Shown here: positions 25,001-40,000 of the stretch, one piece after another
Layout of the letters: the number at the start of each line of letters is the position of its first letter
How positions within the stretch are numbered: the first letter of the stretch is position 1
From: Mytilus edulis
Lineage: Eukaryota; Mollusca; Bivalvia; Mytilida; Mytilidae
DNA: 64,000 bases
Assembly: GCF_963676685.1 (NCBI RefSeq)
Contig: NC_092355.1
Coordinates: forward strand, 70,461,176 to 70,525,175
Direction: 5' to 3'
The notes under the pieces: generated by a model
What the model was told of the DNA's origin: nothing
The model's input: the letters and a program-made list of their open reading frames with translations, nothing else
Databases searched by the model: none
Program-made: the position numbers and the translations under genes

Positions 25001-28000
25001 TTTCTAAACCTGATTCATCACTCAGCTTCAGTAGATACTGTATTTTTTCCCAATAACAGTGCTCAGATACAATGACGTAATACTATACAAAAGAGCAACA
25101 TGCATTATGTAATGTTAATACTACTGTTAAACTGTAATCCGATTGTATTACGCTACACTCAAATGAACAAAATGTAATAGTCAGCCGAGAACCATGCAGC
25201 TTATACGGGGTATATATCTCTCAATTGATACGATATTCCCGTGCTTGCAATTCCTATCATGATTTTCTTGATAGAGGGTTACTGCTCACAAGGAAGCTAT
25301 TAAATCAAGAGTTCCAAATGGTGAAGTTGAAATCATCCCTTCGTAAATTTTACGGACGCCATCACGAGTTGGTTGACCGTTATGGAATAACCATTTCACA
25401 AATGATATCGGATATGTTCCTCACGTCGTAACTACAATCCCCTTCCCTTTCATGAATTTGACCTACCGAATTAAGACTATTTACCGGATTTGTAATCACA
25501 TAAGCAACACGACGGGTGCCGCATGTGGAGCAGGATCTGCTTACCCTTCCGGAGCACCTGAGATCACCCCTAGTTTTTGGTGGGGTTCGTGTTGTTTATT
25601 CTTTAGTTTTCTATGTTGTGTCATGTGTACTATTGTTTTTCTGTTTGTCTTTTTCATTTTTAGCCATGGCGTTGTCAGTTTGTTTTAGATTTATGAGTTT
25701 GACTGTCCCTTTGGTATCTTTCGTCCCTCTTTTATAGGTGGCACGGTAGTATTTGCATTCCAGAATTTAGGTTGCTCCTTTGCGTACCCTACCTAAGTCA
25801 ATGTAACTGAACAGTGTGATTGGACAAAAACTATAGTATCAACTGAAATACTTTCCAAAACTGAGGGGATGCATCTGGTGTAGAGAAACATGAAATAATT
25901 TTACATACAGATGCAAATGAATTTTTTGGATTTTTTAAAAATTTTGTATTCACTGCACGATAACAGACATAAAAGCACTAGTGGCCTTAGGTTTTTAAAA
26001 ATAGCAAAAAAAGTAAACGGTCATGATACACTTTCAAATTCATTTCTTAATAGTAAAATGAAAGTACTTTAGTTAACTGTGAATGTAGAATTTTTCGCAG
26101 TGTTAGAAATGGGAGAAAATTCTAAAAAGGCTATCATTATCCCCTATGGACCAGGAAATACTACCATGCCACCTATATTACTGTGCCCCCTGAGTGATGG
26201 GCAGATGGCAGTTAGGTCCGCTGCTGTATGCCCTGAGGTAATCGGTGCCTTCAGGTAATCGTGGCAATAGTGCCCATATGCGTAGTAATAACATGATCTA
26301 AAAATAGAATAAACTAAAAATACATCATTGTACTTTCTATTTCGACTGACAGTATATGTGCGAAAAATAGGAGAAAACATATGGATTTTTTTCTTCGGCG
26401 AAAGACAATATTTTGGAGACAGGTCGAAAACATTTTTTTCTTTCATTTCAATATTAGCATTACATATAGTGGCAGAACAATTAGAAACAAACTTTAAAAA
26501 AAAACATAGCCCCCCCCCCCCCCCCCTACCCCTGAAAATGAAATGATTGCTGCCTAAGTTTCGTGAATGTCCTGTTGAAACTTTGACTATCATTGTGTTT
26601 GGTAATATATGACACTTACATATGGACAGATTACGCATATATTGATTTTGGTTACTTCTTTTAAAGTAACATAAGTAGAAAACGATAACATTTAATAGAT
26701 AGGTTAATGAAAATCAGTCCATCTTGTCCGACTGCATGAGGGGCGGCGGCGGATCCATCCATTTAAAAAAGGGGGTTCCCAATCCAGGACACAAGAAGGG
26801 GGTTCCAACTATGTGTTTCCATTCAAATGCATTGATCTCCAAAAAAAAAAAGGGTTCCTATACCCAGAACACCCCTGGACCCGCCACTGTCCATTGTTCA
26901 ACTACTAAATTGTCTGTTTTACTTACTAGTACACTTGGTACAATAAAAAACCTGATAATAAATTGTTCAAATAAGGCCTTTGAAAATAGAAGAATTAATT
27001 ACTTTTGGAGTGTCAAAAACTCGTTGGAAGTACTTGATAAATTGCATGCATATATTGGTGATTTTAAATCTGTTCAAAGTTTTGATTTTTCTACCCTATA
27101 TACCACTTTGCCTCATATTCTTATTGAGAAAAAAATCACATCCCTAATTAACTGGGCATTTAAAAAGTCGGAATGCGAGTACATATGTTCAAACTCTTTG
27201 CGATCATTTTTTAGTAGCAATAAACAAAAGAACTATGTCAATTGGACATGCTTTGATACTATTTATGCGCTTGAATTTTTATTTGATAACATTTTTGTTA
27301 TTTTTAGAGATTCCGTACATCGTCAAGTTATTGGAATTCCAATGGGGACTAACTGTGAACCAATTATTGCGGACCTGTTTTGTATTGTTATGACTTAAAT
27401 TAGCAAAGACCCATCTAAACAATATTTGGTACAAAAATTCAACAATACTTTTAGATATTTGGATGATATATTGGCTCTCAATAATAACGACTTCCGTATG
27501 TATACTAAAGAAATTTATCCTGTAGAACTTACTTTAATTAAAGCTAATGATAACAATGACCACTGCCCTTTCCTCGATCTTGATATCTATATCATAAACG
27601 GGAAGATTAATACAAAAATTATTATTGATGGTGACGTTCCCTTGTCATCATCTTATGGTGTTTATATATCTCAACTTGTACGATTCTCTCGTGTATGTAA
27701 CAACGTATTAGATTTTAGCGAGAGAAATTTATGTATTACTAAAAAAATTATTACACCAGGGTTTTCGATATCACAAACTGGTCAAAACATTTACTAAATT
27801 TTATCATCAGTATAAGGAAATAATTCGTAAATATAACTCAACATGCAGACATCTTATACGTTCGGGTATTTCACATCCAATTTTTTATGGAAGTATTCTA
27901 AATAAAGAACAAAAATGTCAGTATTCTCCTCAGAAACTAACAAAACCTTTAAATAGACTTATTAAAAAGGGATATAGTTACGATACTGTTGTCAGGTCAT

Positions 28001-31000
28001 TAAAGATTGCATATTTTGGCTTTAATATTGATTCACTGATAGAGTCTTTGAATCGGAACTAAACACATCTATTTCTAAAAAACAGTTGTTGGCATGACAC
28101 GGGTTATGTTCTTCTCATATATTTTATGATAGTATGATACTAAACCCCTAACGGGAGGGATTGTGCCTGATATTCATATGATGAACACATAATCTTTCAA
28201 TCAGTTTAATTGAGGTCAGGAGCTGGCATGTAAGTTAACTGCTAGTAGTCTGTTGTTATTTATGTATTATTTATGTTCTTTTGTTACATCTTTTGACATC
28301 GGACTCGGACTTCTCTTGAACTGAATTATAATGTGCGTATTGTTATGCTTTTACTTTTCTACACTGGCTAGATGTATAGGGAGGAGGGGGGGGGGTTGAG
28401 ATCTCATAAACATGTTTAACCCCGCCGCAATTTTGCGCATGTCCCAAGTCAGGAGCCTCTGGCCTTTGTTAGGCTTGTATGATTTTAAATTTTAGTTTCT
28501 TGTCTATAATTCGGAGTTTAGTATGACGTCCATTATCACTGAACTATTATGCATATTTTTAGGGGCCAGCTTAAGGACACCTACAGCTGCGGGAATTCTC
28601 GCTACATTGGAGACCCTTTGGTTGCCTTCGGCTGTTGTATGCTCTATGGTCGGGTGGTTGTCGCTTTGACATATTCACCATTTCCTTTCTCAATTTTAAT
28701 AACTATGTTTCTGATCTAATTTTGTATTCTATAAACTGCATCTATATATTTACACTACAAATCTACAACTCTCAGTCTATGGCTACACGTTCTGATCTTA
28801 TCTATATTCATGCATAATATTCATTAACAGTGTATGAGTATCAAAATCGTATCATACGCGATGATGACCAGCCAGTACACACTGTAAGGATTTTATTCAC
28901 CAGTATTAAAAAAGAGAAACATTGTAGTACGAACAGTAATCTATTTTTTTTTCATTTGACATAACTTTGAAAGTAACGTAGTTACAAGCACAGGTTATAT
29001 AGTATATAACTGCTTTTTTAAAATGTTAATTGTCTTTATCAATCTTATTTGAGAGAGGTTGGATATTTTCAAGGAAAAACCTCACATCTCCAGTGGACTT
29101 TTGTACATGGTCAGATAACCTTAGGTCATCTCTAAATTACTGTGTTTTTCCTGTATCTCAGATCATATCAATGATTGCTCACATGGTGAGGTTACCTCAG
29201 GTCACCTCTGTATGATTGAACATTGTGAGGTTACCTAATATTACCTCTGTATTGTTGTACATGGCGAGGTTACTCTGTATTACTGCACATACTTGTATTA
29301 CCACACTTTGTATAAACTTTACAAACCACTATTTTTTTAGTTTTCCTCAGGGCACTTCTGCATTTCTATACATGGCCAAGTGCACATGTTAACTAATGTC
29401 ATTTCTTAACTACTGTATATAAATATGTAACCTCAGAATACCTCTGTATATAAGAATATGTTGAGGTAACCTAAGGTCACAACTTCATGGTCATTGTACC
29501 AGCTGCATGTTTCCACAGATAAACTTTGCAAAACGCTAATTTTCTACAAACCTCAGGTTACCACAATTGAATGTTCATAACTCCCTTCGTCAGCTTAGTC
29601 AGTCCAGATTACATCTATGTTCTTTTTTTTCACGAACAGGCTACCTCAGGTCATCTGTAAATTACTGTACATGACCAAGTTACCTCAGGTCATCTGTAAA
29701 TTACTGTACATGACAAGGTTACCTCAGGTCATCTGTAAATTACTATACATGACCAGGTTACCTCAGGGAACCACTGTACTACTGTGCATGGTAAGGTTAC
29801 CTCAGGGAACCATGGTACTACTGTGCATGATCGGGTAACTTCAAGGAACCACTGTTCTACTGTGCATGGTCTGGTTACCTCATGAATCCATTGTACTACT
29901 GTGCATGGTCAGGTTGCCTCGGGGAACCATTGTACTACTGTGCATGGTCAGGTTACCTCAGGGAACCATTGTACTACTGTGCATTGTCAGGTTTCTTCGA
30001 GGAACCATTGCACTACTGTACATGGTCATGTTACCTCAGGGAACCACTGTACTACTGTGGATGGACAGGTTACCTCAGGGAACCACTGTACTACTGTGTA
30101 TGGTCAGGTTACCTCAGGGAACCATTGTACTTCTGTGCATTGTCATGTTACCTCAGGGAACCACTGTACAACTGGGCATGGTCAGATAACCTCAGGAAAA
30201 CATTGTACTACTGTGCAGGGAACCTTTGTACTCTTGTGCATGGTCAAGTCTCCTCAGGGAATCATTGTTCTACTGTGCATGGTCATGGTCCCTCAGGGAA
30301 TCATTGTACCGCTGTGTATTTTAAGGTTACCTCAGGGAACCATTTAACTACTGTGCATGGTCAGGTTACCTCAGGGAACCATTGTACTACTATGATGGTC
30401 AGGTTACCTCAGGGAACCAGTGTACTACTGTGCATGGTCAGGTTACCTCAGGGAACCACTGTAAAACTGGGCATGGTCAGGTAACCCCAGGGAACCATTA
30501 TACTAATCTGCAGGGAACCATTGTACTGTGTATGATCAGGTTTCTTAAGTGAACCATTGTACTACTGTGCATGGTAGGTAACCTCAGGGAATCATTGTAC
30601 TACTGTGCATGGTCATGTTACACCAGGTAACCACTATACAACTGGTCATTGTCAGGTAACCTCAGGGAACCATTGTACTATTGTGCATGTTCAAGTCTCC
30701 TCAGGGAAACGTTGTTCTACTATGCATGGTCATGGTACCTCAGGGAACCATTGTACTGTTGTGTATTGTGAGTTTACCTCAAGAAATCATTGTACTACTG
30801 TGCATGGTAAGGTTACCTCAGGGAACCATGGTACTACTGTGCATGATCGGGTAACTTCACGGAACCACTGTTCTACTGTGCATGGTCTGGTTACCTCAGG
30901 GATCCATTGTACTACTGTGCATGGTAGGTAACCTCAGGGAGTCATTGTACTACTGTGCATGGTCATGTTACACCAGGTAACCACCATACAACTGGGCATT

Positions 31001-34000
31001 GTCAGGTAACCTCAGGGAACCATTGTACTATTGTGCATGTTCAAGTCTCCTCAGAGAAACGTTGTTCTACTATGCATGTGTCATGGTACCTCAGGAAACC
31101 ATTGTACATTTGTGTATTGTGAGTTTACCTCAAGGAATCTTTGTACTACTGTGCATGGTCAGGTTACCTCAGGGAACCATTGCACTACTGTGCATGGGCA
31201 GGTTTCTTTAGGGAACCACTGTACTACTGTGCATGGTAGGTAACCTCAGGGAATCATTGTACTACTCAGCATGGTCAGGTTACTTCAGGGAACAATTGTA
31301 CTACTGTGCATGGTAAGTAATTAGGGAATCATTGGACTACCGTGCATGGTCAGGTTACTTTAGAGAACCATTGCACTACTGAGCATGATCAGGTTACTTC
31401 AGGGAACCATTGAAATACTGTACATGGTCATGTTACCTCAGGGAACCATTGTACTACCGTGCATGGTCAGGTTACCGATAGAACCATTGTGCTTCTGTGC
31501 ATGGTCAGGTTACCTCAGGGAACCATTGTGCTTCTTTGCATTGTCAGGTTTCCCCAGGGAACCATTGTACTACTGTGCATGGTCAGGTTACCTCAGGGAA
31601 CCATGGTACTACTGTGCATTGTCAGGTTTCTTCGGGGAACCATTGCACTACTGTACATGGTCATGTTACCTCAGGGAACCACTGTACTACTGTGGATGGA
31701 CAGGTTACCTCAGGGAACCACTGTACTACTATCTATGGTCAGGTTTCTGCAGGGAACCATTGTACTTCTGTGCATTGCCAGGTTACCTCAGGGAACCATT
31801 ATACTACTGTGCATTGTCAGGTTTCCTCAGGGAACCATTGCACTACTGTACATGGTCATGTTACCTCAGGGAACCACTGTACTACTGTGCAAGGCCAGGT
31901 TACCTCAGGGAACCATTGTAATACTGTGCATTGTCATGTTACCTCAGGGAACCATTGTACTACTGTGCATGGTCAGGTTTCCCCAGGGAACCTCTGTACT
32001 ACTGTACATGGTCAGATTACTTCAGGGAACCATTGTACTTCTGTGCATGGTCAGGTTACCTCAGGGAACAATTGCACTACTGTGCCTGGTCAGATTACTT
32101 CAGGAACAATTGTACTACTGTGCATGGTAGGTTTCCTCAGGGAACTATTGTACTAATGTGCATGGTCAGGTTACCTCAGGGAACCACTGTACAACTGTGC
32201 ATGGTCACGTTACCTCAGGGAACCATTGTACTCTTGTGCATGGTCAGGTTACCTCAGGGAACCACTGTACAACTGTGCATGGTCAGGTTATTCATAAAGA
32301 TAGACAAGAATGAGATTTACAGATAATTTAGTAGACTGAATTTTTTTCTGAACTCATTTTTTTCTGTTTATTTTTATAGGTTTATGGTGAATGGAAACAT
32401 AAATATAGACTTTTAAAAAATCTTGCATCTTTTGGGGATATCATTCCAGGAAAGTGGAAGGATATCATGTTTACTTGAAGTGGTGAGGTCTAGTAAAAAT
32501 AGCAAACAGAAAGTAGAAAAAAATGAGTTGACTTCAGGATTGCGTAACGTTTTATTCTTCGTGGCAAGACCCCTTTTTTCAATTAAATCACAATTTCACT
32601 TTGGTACATCCATGATATGAACATGAATTTTCTTCTAAGATCAGCTGTTTTGCATGTGAGCCTATGAATAACAAGACTGCAACCTTATGTTAATTTGATT
32701 TTAATCGATTATATTTGTTGTTATTTTTTGGGTTACCTGAGGTAATCCTGTTATGAAAGAATACTTCGTAGATACTTTGCTGGTATATACATTTATGCTG
32801 TAATTACACAATTTCTTAATTTAAAATGTAGGACTTCATAGATTTGTATTGTTTATGCGATTATATGTAAATGTTACACGAGTTCACTTGAGTTAAATGG
32901 GTTGTATATGGTGTTATAATTGGGGTTACCTGAGGTAACCCTGTCATGAATGAATACTTCGTAGATACTTTGCTAGTCTTTACATTAATTGTAATAAACA
33001 AACTTATTTATTTTGAATGTAGGACTTCATTGAAGTTATATTGTTTATGGGGTATATATGTAAAGTTGATCTCAAATAACTTCAGTTAAGTGGGTTATAT
33101 TTGCAATTATTTTTGGAGTTACCTCAGGTACCCTTGTTATGAAAGAATGGTTATTAGATAGTTTGCTAGTGTAAACATTTATGTTGTAATCAAACAATTT
33201 CTTTATTTTACATGTAGGACTTCACAGATGTAAATTGCTTACGCGATATTTAGAAAATGCGATCTGTCTTAACTCGATTTAAATGGATTATACCTGTAGC
33301 TATTTTATGGGTTACCTGAGGTAACCCTGTCATGACAGAATACTTAGTATATACTTTGTTAGTATATGTATTTATGGTGTAAAAAACAAATTCTTCATTT
33401 TCAATGAAGGAATTCATTGAAATGATATTGTTTATGTGATGTAAATGTAAAGGTGATTTGAATTAACTTGAGTTAAATTGGTTGTAATTGCTGTTATTGC
33501 TTGGGTTACCTCAGGTAACCCTGTTATGGAAAAAATATTAGTAGATACTATGCTTGTGTATACATTTGTATTTTAATCACACAATTTCTGAATTTAAAAA
33601 TGTAGGACTTCATAGATTTGTATTTTTTATTTGATGTTATTGTTATGGTTACCGAAGGTTATCCTGTCATGTAAGAATACTTTGTAGATAGTTTTCCAGA
33701 ATAGACATTTAAGTTGTAATAAACGATTTACTTTTTTTTTTATAAATTTGAACTTCATAGATGTGTATTGTTTATATGATATTTAGGAAAGGCAACTTAA
33801 GTTAACTTTATTTGAATTGATTATATTTACTGTTATTTTTGGGGTTACCTGAGGTAACCCTGTTATGAAAGAATACTTCGTAGATACTTTGCTGGTATAT
33901 GCATTGATGTTGTAATTACACAATTTCTTAATTTAAAATGTAAAACTTCATAGATTTGTATTGTTTATGCGATGTATAGATATATGCTACCTGAGTAAAC

Positions 34001-37000
34001 TTGAGTTAAAAGGGTTGTATTTGTTGTTATTATTAGGTTACCTGAGGTAACCCTGTCTCTCAGGTAACCCTGTAATGAATGAATTCTTCTTAGATACTTT
34101 GCTAGTCTTAACATTAATTGTAATAAACAAACTTCTTTATTTCAAATGTAGGACTTCATGACAGTGGTATTGCTTATGTGATGCACATGTAAAGGTGAAC
34201 TCAGTTAACTTCAGTTAAGTGGGTTATATTTGTAATTATGTCTGGGGTTACCTCAGGTACCCATGTTATGAAGAATGCTTTTGAGATAGTTTGCTAGTGT
34301 AAACATTTATGTTGTAATCGGACAATTTCTTTATTTTAAATGCAGGACTTCATAGATGTGTATTGTTTATGTGATATTTCTGAAAGGCGACTAAAGTTAA
34401 CTTGATATGAAAGAATAATACTTATTTCTATTTCATGGGTTACTTGAGGTAACCCTGTCATGACAGAATATTTAGTAGATACTTTGCTAGTATATCCATT
34501 TATGGAGTAATAAACCAACTTCTTCTTTTTAAATGTAGGAATTCATTAAAGTTATATTCTTTATGTGATGTATATGTAAAGGTGATTTAAATTAACTTGA
34601 GTTAAATAGGTTGTATTGTTGTTATTGTATTAGTTACCTCAGGTAACCCTGCTATGAAAGAATTCTTAGTAGATACTTTGCTAGTGTATAGCTTTGCATT
34701 GTAACTCCACAATTCTTTAATTTGAAATGTAGGACTTCATAGATTTGTATTGTTTATGTGATGTATATATATTAAAAGGTGACCTCAGTGAACTTGAGTA
34801 AGATGGGTTATCTTTGTTGTTATTGTTATGGTTACCTGAGGTAACCCTGTAATGAATGAATCTTTCGTAGAAACTTTGCTAGTGTTTACATTAATTGTAA
34901 TAAACAAACTTCTTTATTTTAACTGTAGGACTTCATGAAAGTTGTATTGTTTATGTGATGCACATGTAAAGGTGACCTCAGTTTACTTCAGTTAAGTGGG
35001 TTATATTTGTAATTGTGTCTGGGGTTACCTCAGGTACCCATGTTATGAAGAATGCTTTTGAGATAGTTTGCTAGTTTAAACATTTATGTTGTAATCGGAC
35101 AATTTCTTTATTTTAAATGTAGGACCTCATAGATGTGTATTGTTTATGTGATATTTCTGAAAGGCGACTTAAGTTTACTTGATATAAATGGATAATACTT
35201 ATTTCTATTTCATGGGTTACCTGAGGTAACCCTGTCATGACAGAATATTTAGTAGATACTTTGCTAGTATATCCATTTATGGTGTAATAGACCAACTTCT
35301 TCTTTTTAAATGTAGGAATTCATTAAAATTATATTCTTTATGTGATGTATATGTAAAGGTGATTTGAATTAACTTGAGTTAAATAGGTTGTATTGTTGTT
35401 ATCGTATTGGTTACCTCAGGTAACCCTGCTATGAAAGAATTCGTAGTAGATACTTTGCTAGTGTATAGCTTTGTATTGTAACTCCACAATTTTCTTATTT
35501 GAAATGTAGGACTTCATAGATTTGTATTGTTTATGTGATGTATATATATTAAAAGGTGACCTCAGTGAACTTGAGCTAGATGGGTTATCTTTGTTGTTAT
35601 TGTTATGGTTACGTGAGGTAACCCTGTAATGAATGAATCTTTCGTAGAAACTTTGCTAGTGTTTACATTAATTGTAATAAAAAAACTTCTTTATTTTAAC
35701 TGTAGGACTTCATGAAAGTTGTATTGTTTATGTGATGCACATGTAAAGGTGACCTCAGTTTACTTCAGTTAAGTGGGTTATATTTGTAATTATGTCTGGG
35801 GTTAGCTCAGGTACCCATGTTATGAAGAATGCTTTTGAGATAGTTTGCTAGTGTAAACATTTATATTGTAATCGGACAATTTCTTTATTTTAAATGTAGG
35901 ACTTCATAGATCTGTATTGTTTATGCGATATTTCTGAAAGGCGACTTAGGTTTACTTGATATGAATGGATAATACTTGTTTCTATTTCATTGGTTACCTG
36001 AGGTAACCTGTCATGGCAGAATATTTAGTAGATTCTTTGCTAGTATATCCATTTATGGTGTAATAAATCAACTTCTCCATTTTTAATGTAGGAATTCATT
36101 AAAAAAAAAATATATTGTTTATGTGATGTACATGTATATGTAAAGGTGATCTGAATTAACTTGAGTTAAATAGGTTGTTTTTGTTGTATTTGTATTGGTT
36201 ACCTCAGGTAACCCTGCTATGAAAGAATTCTTAGTATATACCTTGTAAGTGTATACATTTATATTTTAATTACACAATTTCTTAATTTAAAAATGTAGGA
36301 CTTCATAGATTTGTATGGTTTATGTGATGCATATATATTTAAATGACATACCTGAGTTTACTTGAGTTATATGGGTTGTATTTGTTGTTATTGTTATGGT
36401 TACCTGAGGTAACCCTGTAATGAATGAATTCTTTGTAGATACTTTGCTAATGTTTACATTAATTGTAATAATCAAACTTCTTTATTTCAAATGTAGGACT
36501 TCATGAAAGTTGTATTGTTTATGTAATGTATATATATAAAGGTGACCTCAGTTAACTTGAGTTAGATGGGTTATCTTTGTTATTATTGTTATTGTTACCT
36601 GAGGTAATCCTGTTATGAATGAATCCTTCGTAGACACTTTGGTAGTGTTTACATTAATTGTAATAAACAATCTTCTTTATTTTAAATGTAGGACTTCATG
36701 AAAGTTGTATTGTTTTTGTGATGCACATGTAAAGGTGACCTCAGTTAACTTCAGTTATGTGGGTTATATTTGTAATTATGTCTGGGGTTACCTCAGGTAC
36801 TCATGTTATGAAAAATGCTTTTTAGATAGTTTGCTAATGTAAACATTTATGTTGTAATCAAACAATTTCTTTATTTTAAATATAGGACTTCATAGATGGG
36901 TATTGTTTATGTGATATATTGGAATGACGACTTAAGTTAACTTGATATGAATGGATAATACTTGTTTCGATTTAATGAGTTACCTGAGGTAACAGTGCAT

Positions 37001-40000
37001 GACAGAATATTTAGTAGATACTTTGCTAGTATATGCATTTATGGTGTAATAAACCAACCTCTTAATTTTTAATGTAGGAATTCTTTGAAGTTATATCTTT
37101 TATGTGATGTATATGTAAAGGTGATCTGAATTAACTTGAGTTAAATAGGTTGTATTTGCTGTTATTGTTTTGATTACCTCAGGTAACCCTGCTATGAAAG
37201 AATTCTTAGTTGATACTTTGCTAGTGTTTACATTCATATTGTTATTCCACATTTTTTTAATTTGAAATGTAGGACTTCATAGATTTGTATTGTTTATGTG
37301 ATGTATATGTCGTGTACATTTTATTATTTTGTACAGGTTATTACCTGTACGAAACCTTTGTAAGAGTAATTACTTGTATGATGCCATCATACAAGTTATT
37401 ACTTGTACAAATATGATTGTACGAGTAATAACCTGTACAGAATTTGTTGAGAAAAAGATAATAACTTGTACAACTCCTTATCTTTTAGTTGTATTTGTTT
37501 CTTTAATTAAAATTATAAATAACTTCAGCAAACATGACACTTTGAGCATATTAGGTTGAACAACTAGGTGCAACTAAAATACGGACTACTGGTGCAAAGT
37601 GACAAAGTCATTGAAAGGAATAAATTAAATGAAACTCTTCTTCCAATTATTTTGATTTTTTTTTCTCAATGGAAGGAAATATTCAATTGTTCCCTGACAG
37701 TTGAGTTTTAATTATAATTATTTATTTACTTAATTTTTTTTGGTTTTTTTATGGAATTACACAATTCTTAATCTCTTAATCATTCAGACCAGTGTCGGTT
37801 GTTCTACTGTGTTCATGTAATCATCATACTCTTTAAGTCAGCGTTCTATATTTTTACGGACACGGTGAGGTGCAAGTGGTCTATTATACATAGATAAAAG
37901 TTCTAGCCAAAGAAGAAAGTCCCTTCAATTAACACCATGCAGGATATGTGGAGCTCCAAAAAGTAAAAACAAAGTCAGTGAGTTGGTAAGCCACTTCTGC
38001 CTTTTACGGGCGCACTCCCCTGAATTTGGTACAGTGATCATGATAGTACATGAATGATAATCAACATGGTCTACCTGACAGTAACATCTTTGACTTTAAC
38101 TTGACTACAAGCATTACAGTCTATAGTAATGATAGGAGGAGCGATCTTTTTTCAAAATATTCACACATATGAGTGAAAATCCGGATAATTTCTCTGCTTA
38201 TATTGGCAATTTGTGCAATTTGTGTTTTTTTAATTCCTTATAATTATTATTTGTATGCCTCCAGAATGTGCTGTTCTGATCAGAGGGTAAAGTTGATCAA
38301 CTTTACAATAATAAATAATTTCGTCTCCTTTGCAAATGAGTTTATTAATTTAATTCCTGCTACATTCAAAACATCATGCTATCTTCAGAATTATTTTGGA
38401 AGTGCGGTCTATTTGGAACTTAACATGGCTTCCTTTACATAACTTAAAGTATCTCTTTATCTTTCACAAATAATTAGAAGATTTTATTTGATATTTTCCA
38501 TTTTTATCCTTTAATACCCTACTCAACTGTACAAATTGGCTACCATTTATAAATAAAAAAAATGTCTAAAATGTTTCAAGTTTATACTGATACACTTATA
38601 ATAAATTATTTGTTTAAGGGGAAAGTTTTATTGTAGTCAGGAAATAGGCCACGGTAGAATAATGATTTGTACAAGTTATTATCTTTTTCTCAATAAAAAT
38701 TGGACAAGTAATTACTTGTACAATTGTATTTGTACAAGTAATAACCTGTATGATGGCATCATACAAGTAATTACTTGTACAAAATGTTTGTACAAGTAAT
38801 AACCTGTACAAAATAATAACATGTACACGACATATATATATTTAAAGGTAACCTGAGTGAACTTGAGTTAGATGGGTTATCTTTGTTGTGATTGTTTTGG
38901 TTATCTGAGGTAACCCTGTCACGTAAGAATACGTCGTAGATAGTTTTCCAGAGTATACATTTAACTTCTAATAAACCATTTACTTTTTCATTTTAGACTT
39001 CATAGATAAGTATTGTTTATATGATATTCAGGAAAGGCGACTTTAGTTAACTTCATTTGAATGGATATTTGTTGTTATTTTTGAAATAACATGAGGTATC
39101 TCTGTTATGAATGAATACTTCGTAGATAATTTGTTGGTATATGCATTTATGCTGTAATGACACAATTTCTTAATCTAAAATGTAGGACTTCATAAATTTG
39201 TATTGTGTATGCGAGGTATATATAAATGTAACCTGAGTTAACTTGAGTTGAATGGGTTGTATTTATTGTAATTATTGGGGTTACCTCATGTAACCCTGTC
39301 ATGAATGAATACTTCGTAGATACGTTGGTAGTGTTTACATTTATTGTAATAAACAAACTTCTTTATTTTAAATGTAGGACTTCGTGAAAGTTGTATTGTT
39401 TATTTGATGTACATGTAAAGGTGATCTCAGTTTACTTCAGTTAAGTTAAGTGGGTTATATTTGTAATTATGTCTGGGGTTACCTCAGGTACCCATGTTAT
39501 AAAGAATGCTTATTAGATAGTTTGCTAGTGAAAACATTTATGTTGTAATCAAACAATTTCTTTATTTTACATGTAGGCCTCATAGATGTGTATTGTTTAT
39601 GTGATATATTGGAAAAGCGACTTTAGTTAACTTGATATCAATGGATAATACTTGTTGCTATTTTATGGGTTACCTGAGGTAACCCTGTCATAACAAAATA
39701 CTTAGTAGATACTTTGCTAGTATATGCAGTTATGCTGTAATAAACCACTTTCTTCTTTTGTTATGTAGGAATTCATTGCAATTATATTGTTTATGTGATG
39801 TATATGTAAAAGTGATCTGAATTAACTCGAGTTAAATAGGTTGTATTTACTGTTATTGTTTGCGTTACCGCAGGTTACCCTGTTATGAAAGAATTTTTAG
39901 TACATACTTTGCTAGTGTATACATTTGTATTTTAATTACACAATTTCTTAATTTAGAATGTAGAACTTCATAGATTTGTATTGTTTATGTGATTATATAT

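Noticed and set aside
26144-26638. 164-codon minus-strand frame
   Set aside because: Runs through the element end, a MITE and a C-run; composition follows these repeats.
29030-32292. CRISPR-like repeat-spacer array
   Set aside because: The full 39-bp unit repeats with no unique spacers, and the window is plainly eukaryotic.
29617-32326. Several overlapping open frames of 70-220 codons as repeat proteins
   Set aside because: They are all produced by a stop-free 39-bp repeat unit; three frames are open at once and none has splice, start or codon support.
34336-35295. Two similar 60-codon minus-strand frames as paralogs
   Set aside because: They are corresponding monomers of the 193-bp satellite, 777 bp apart.
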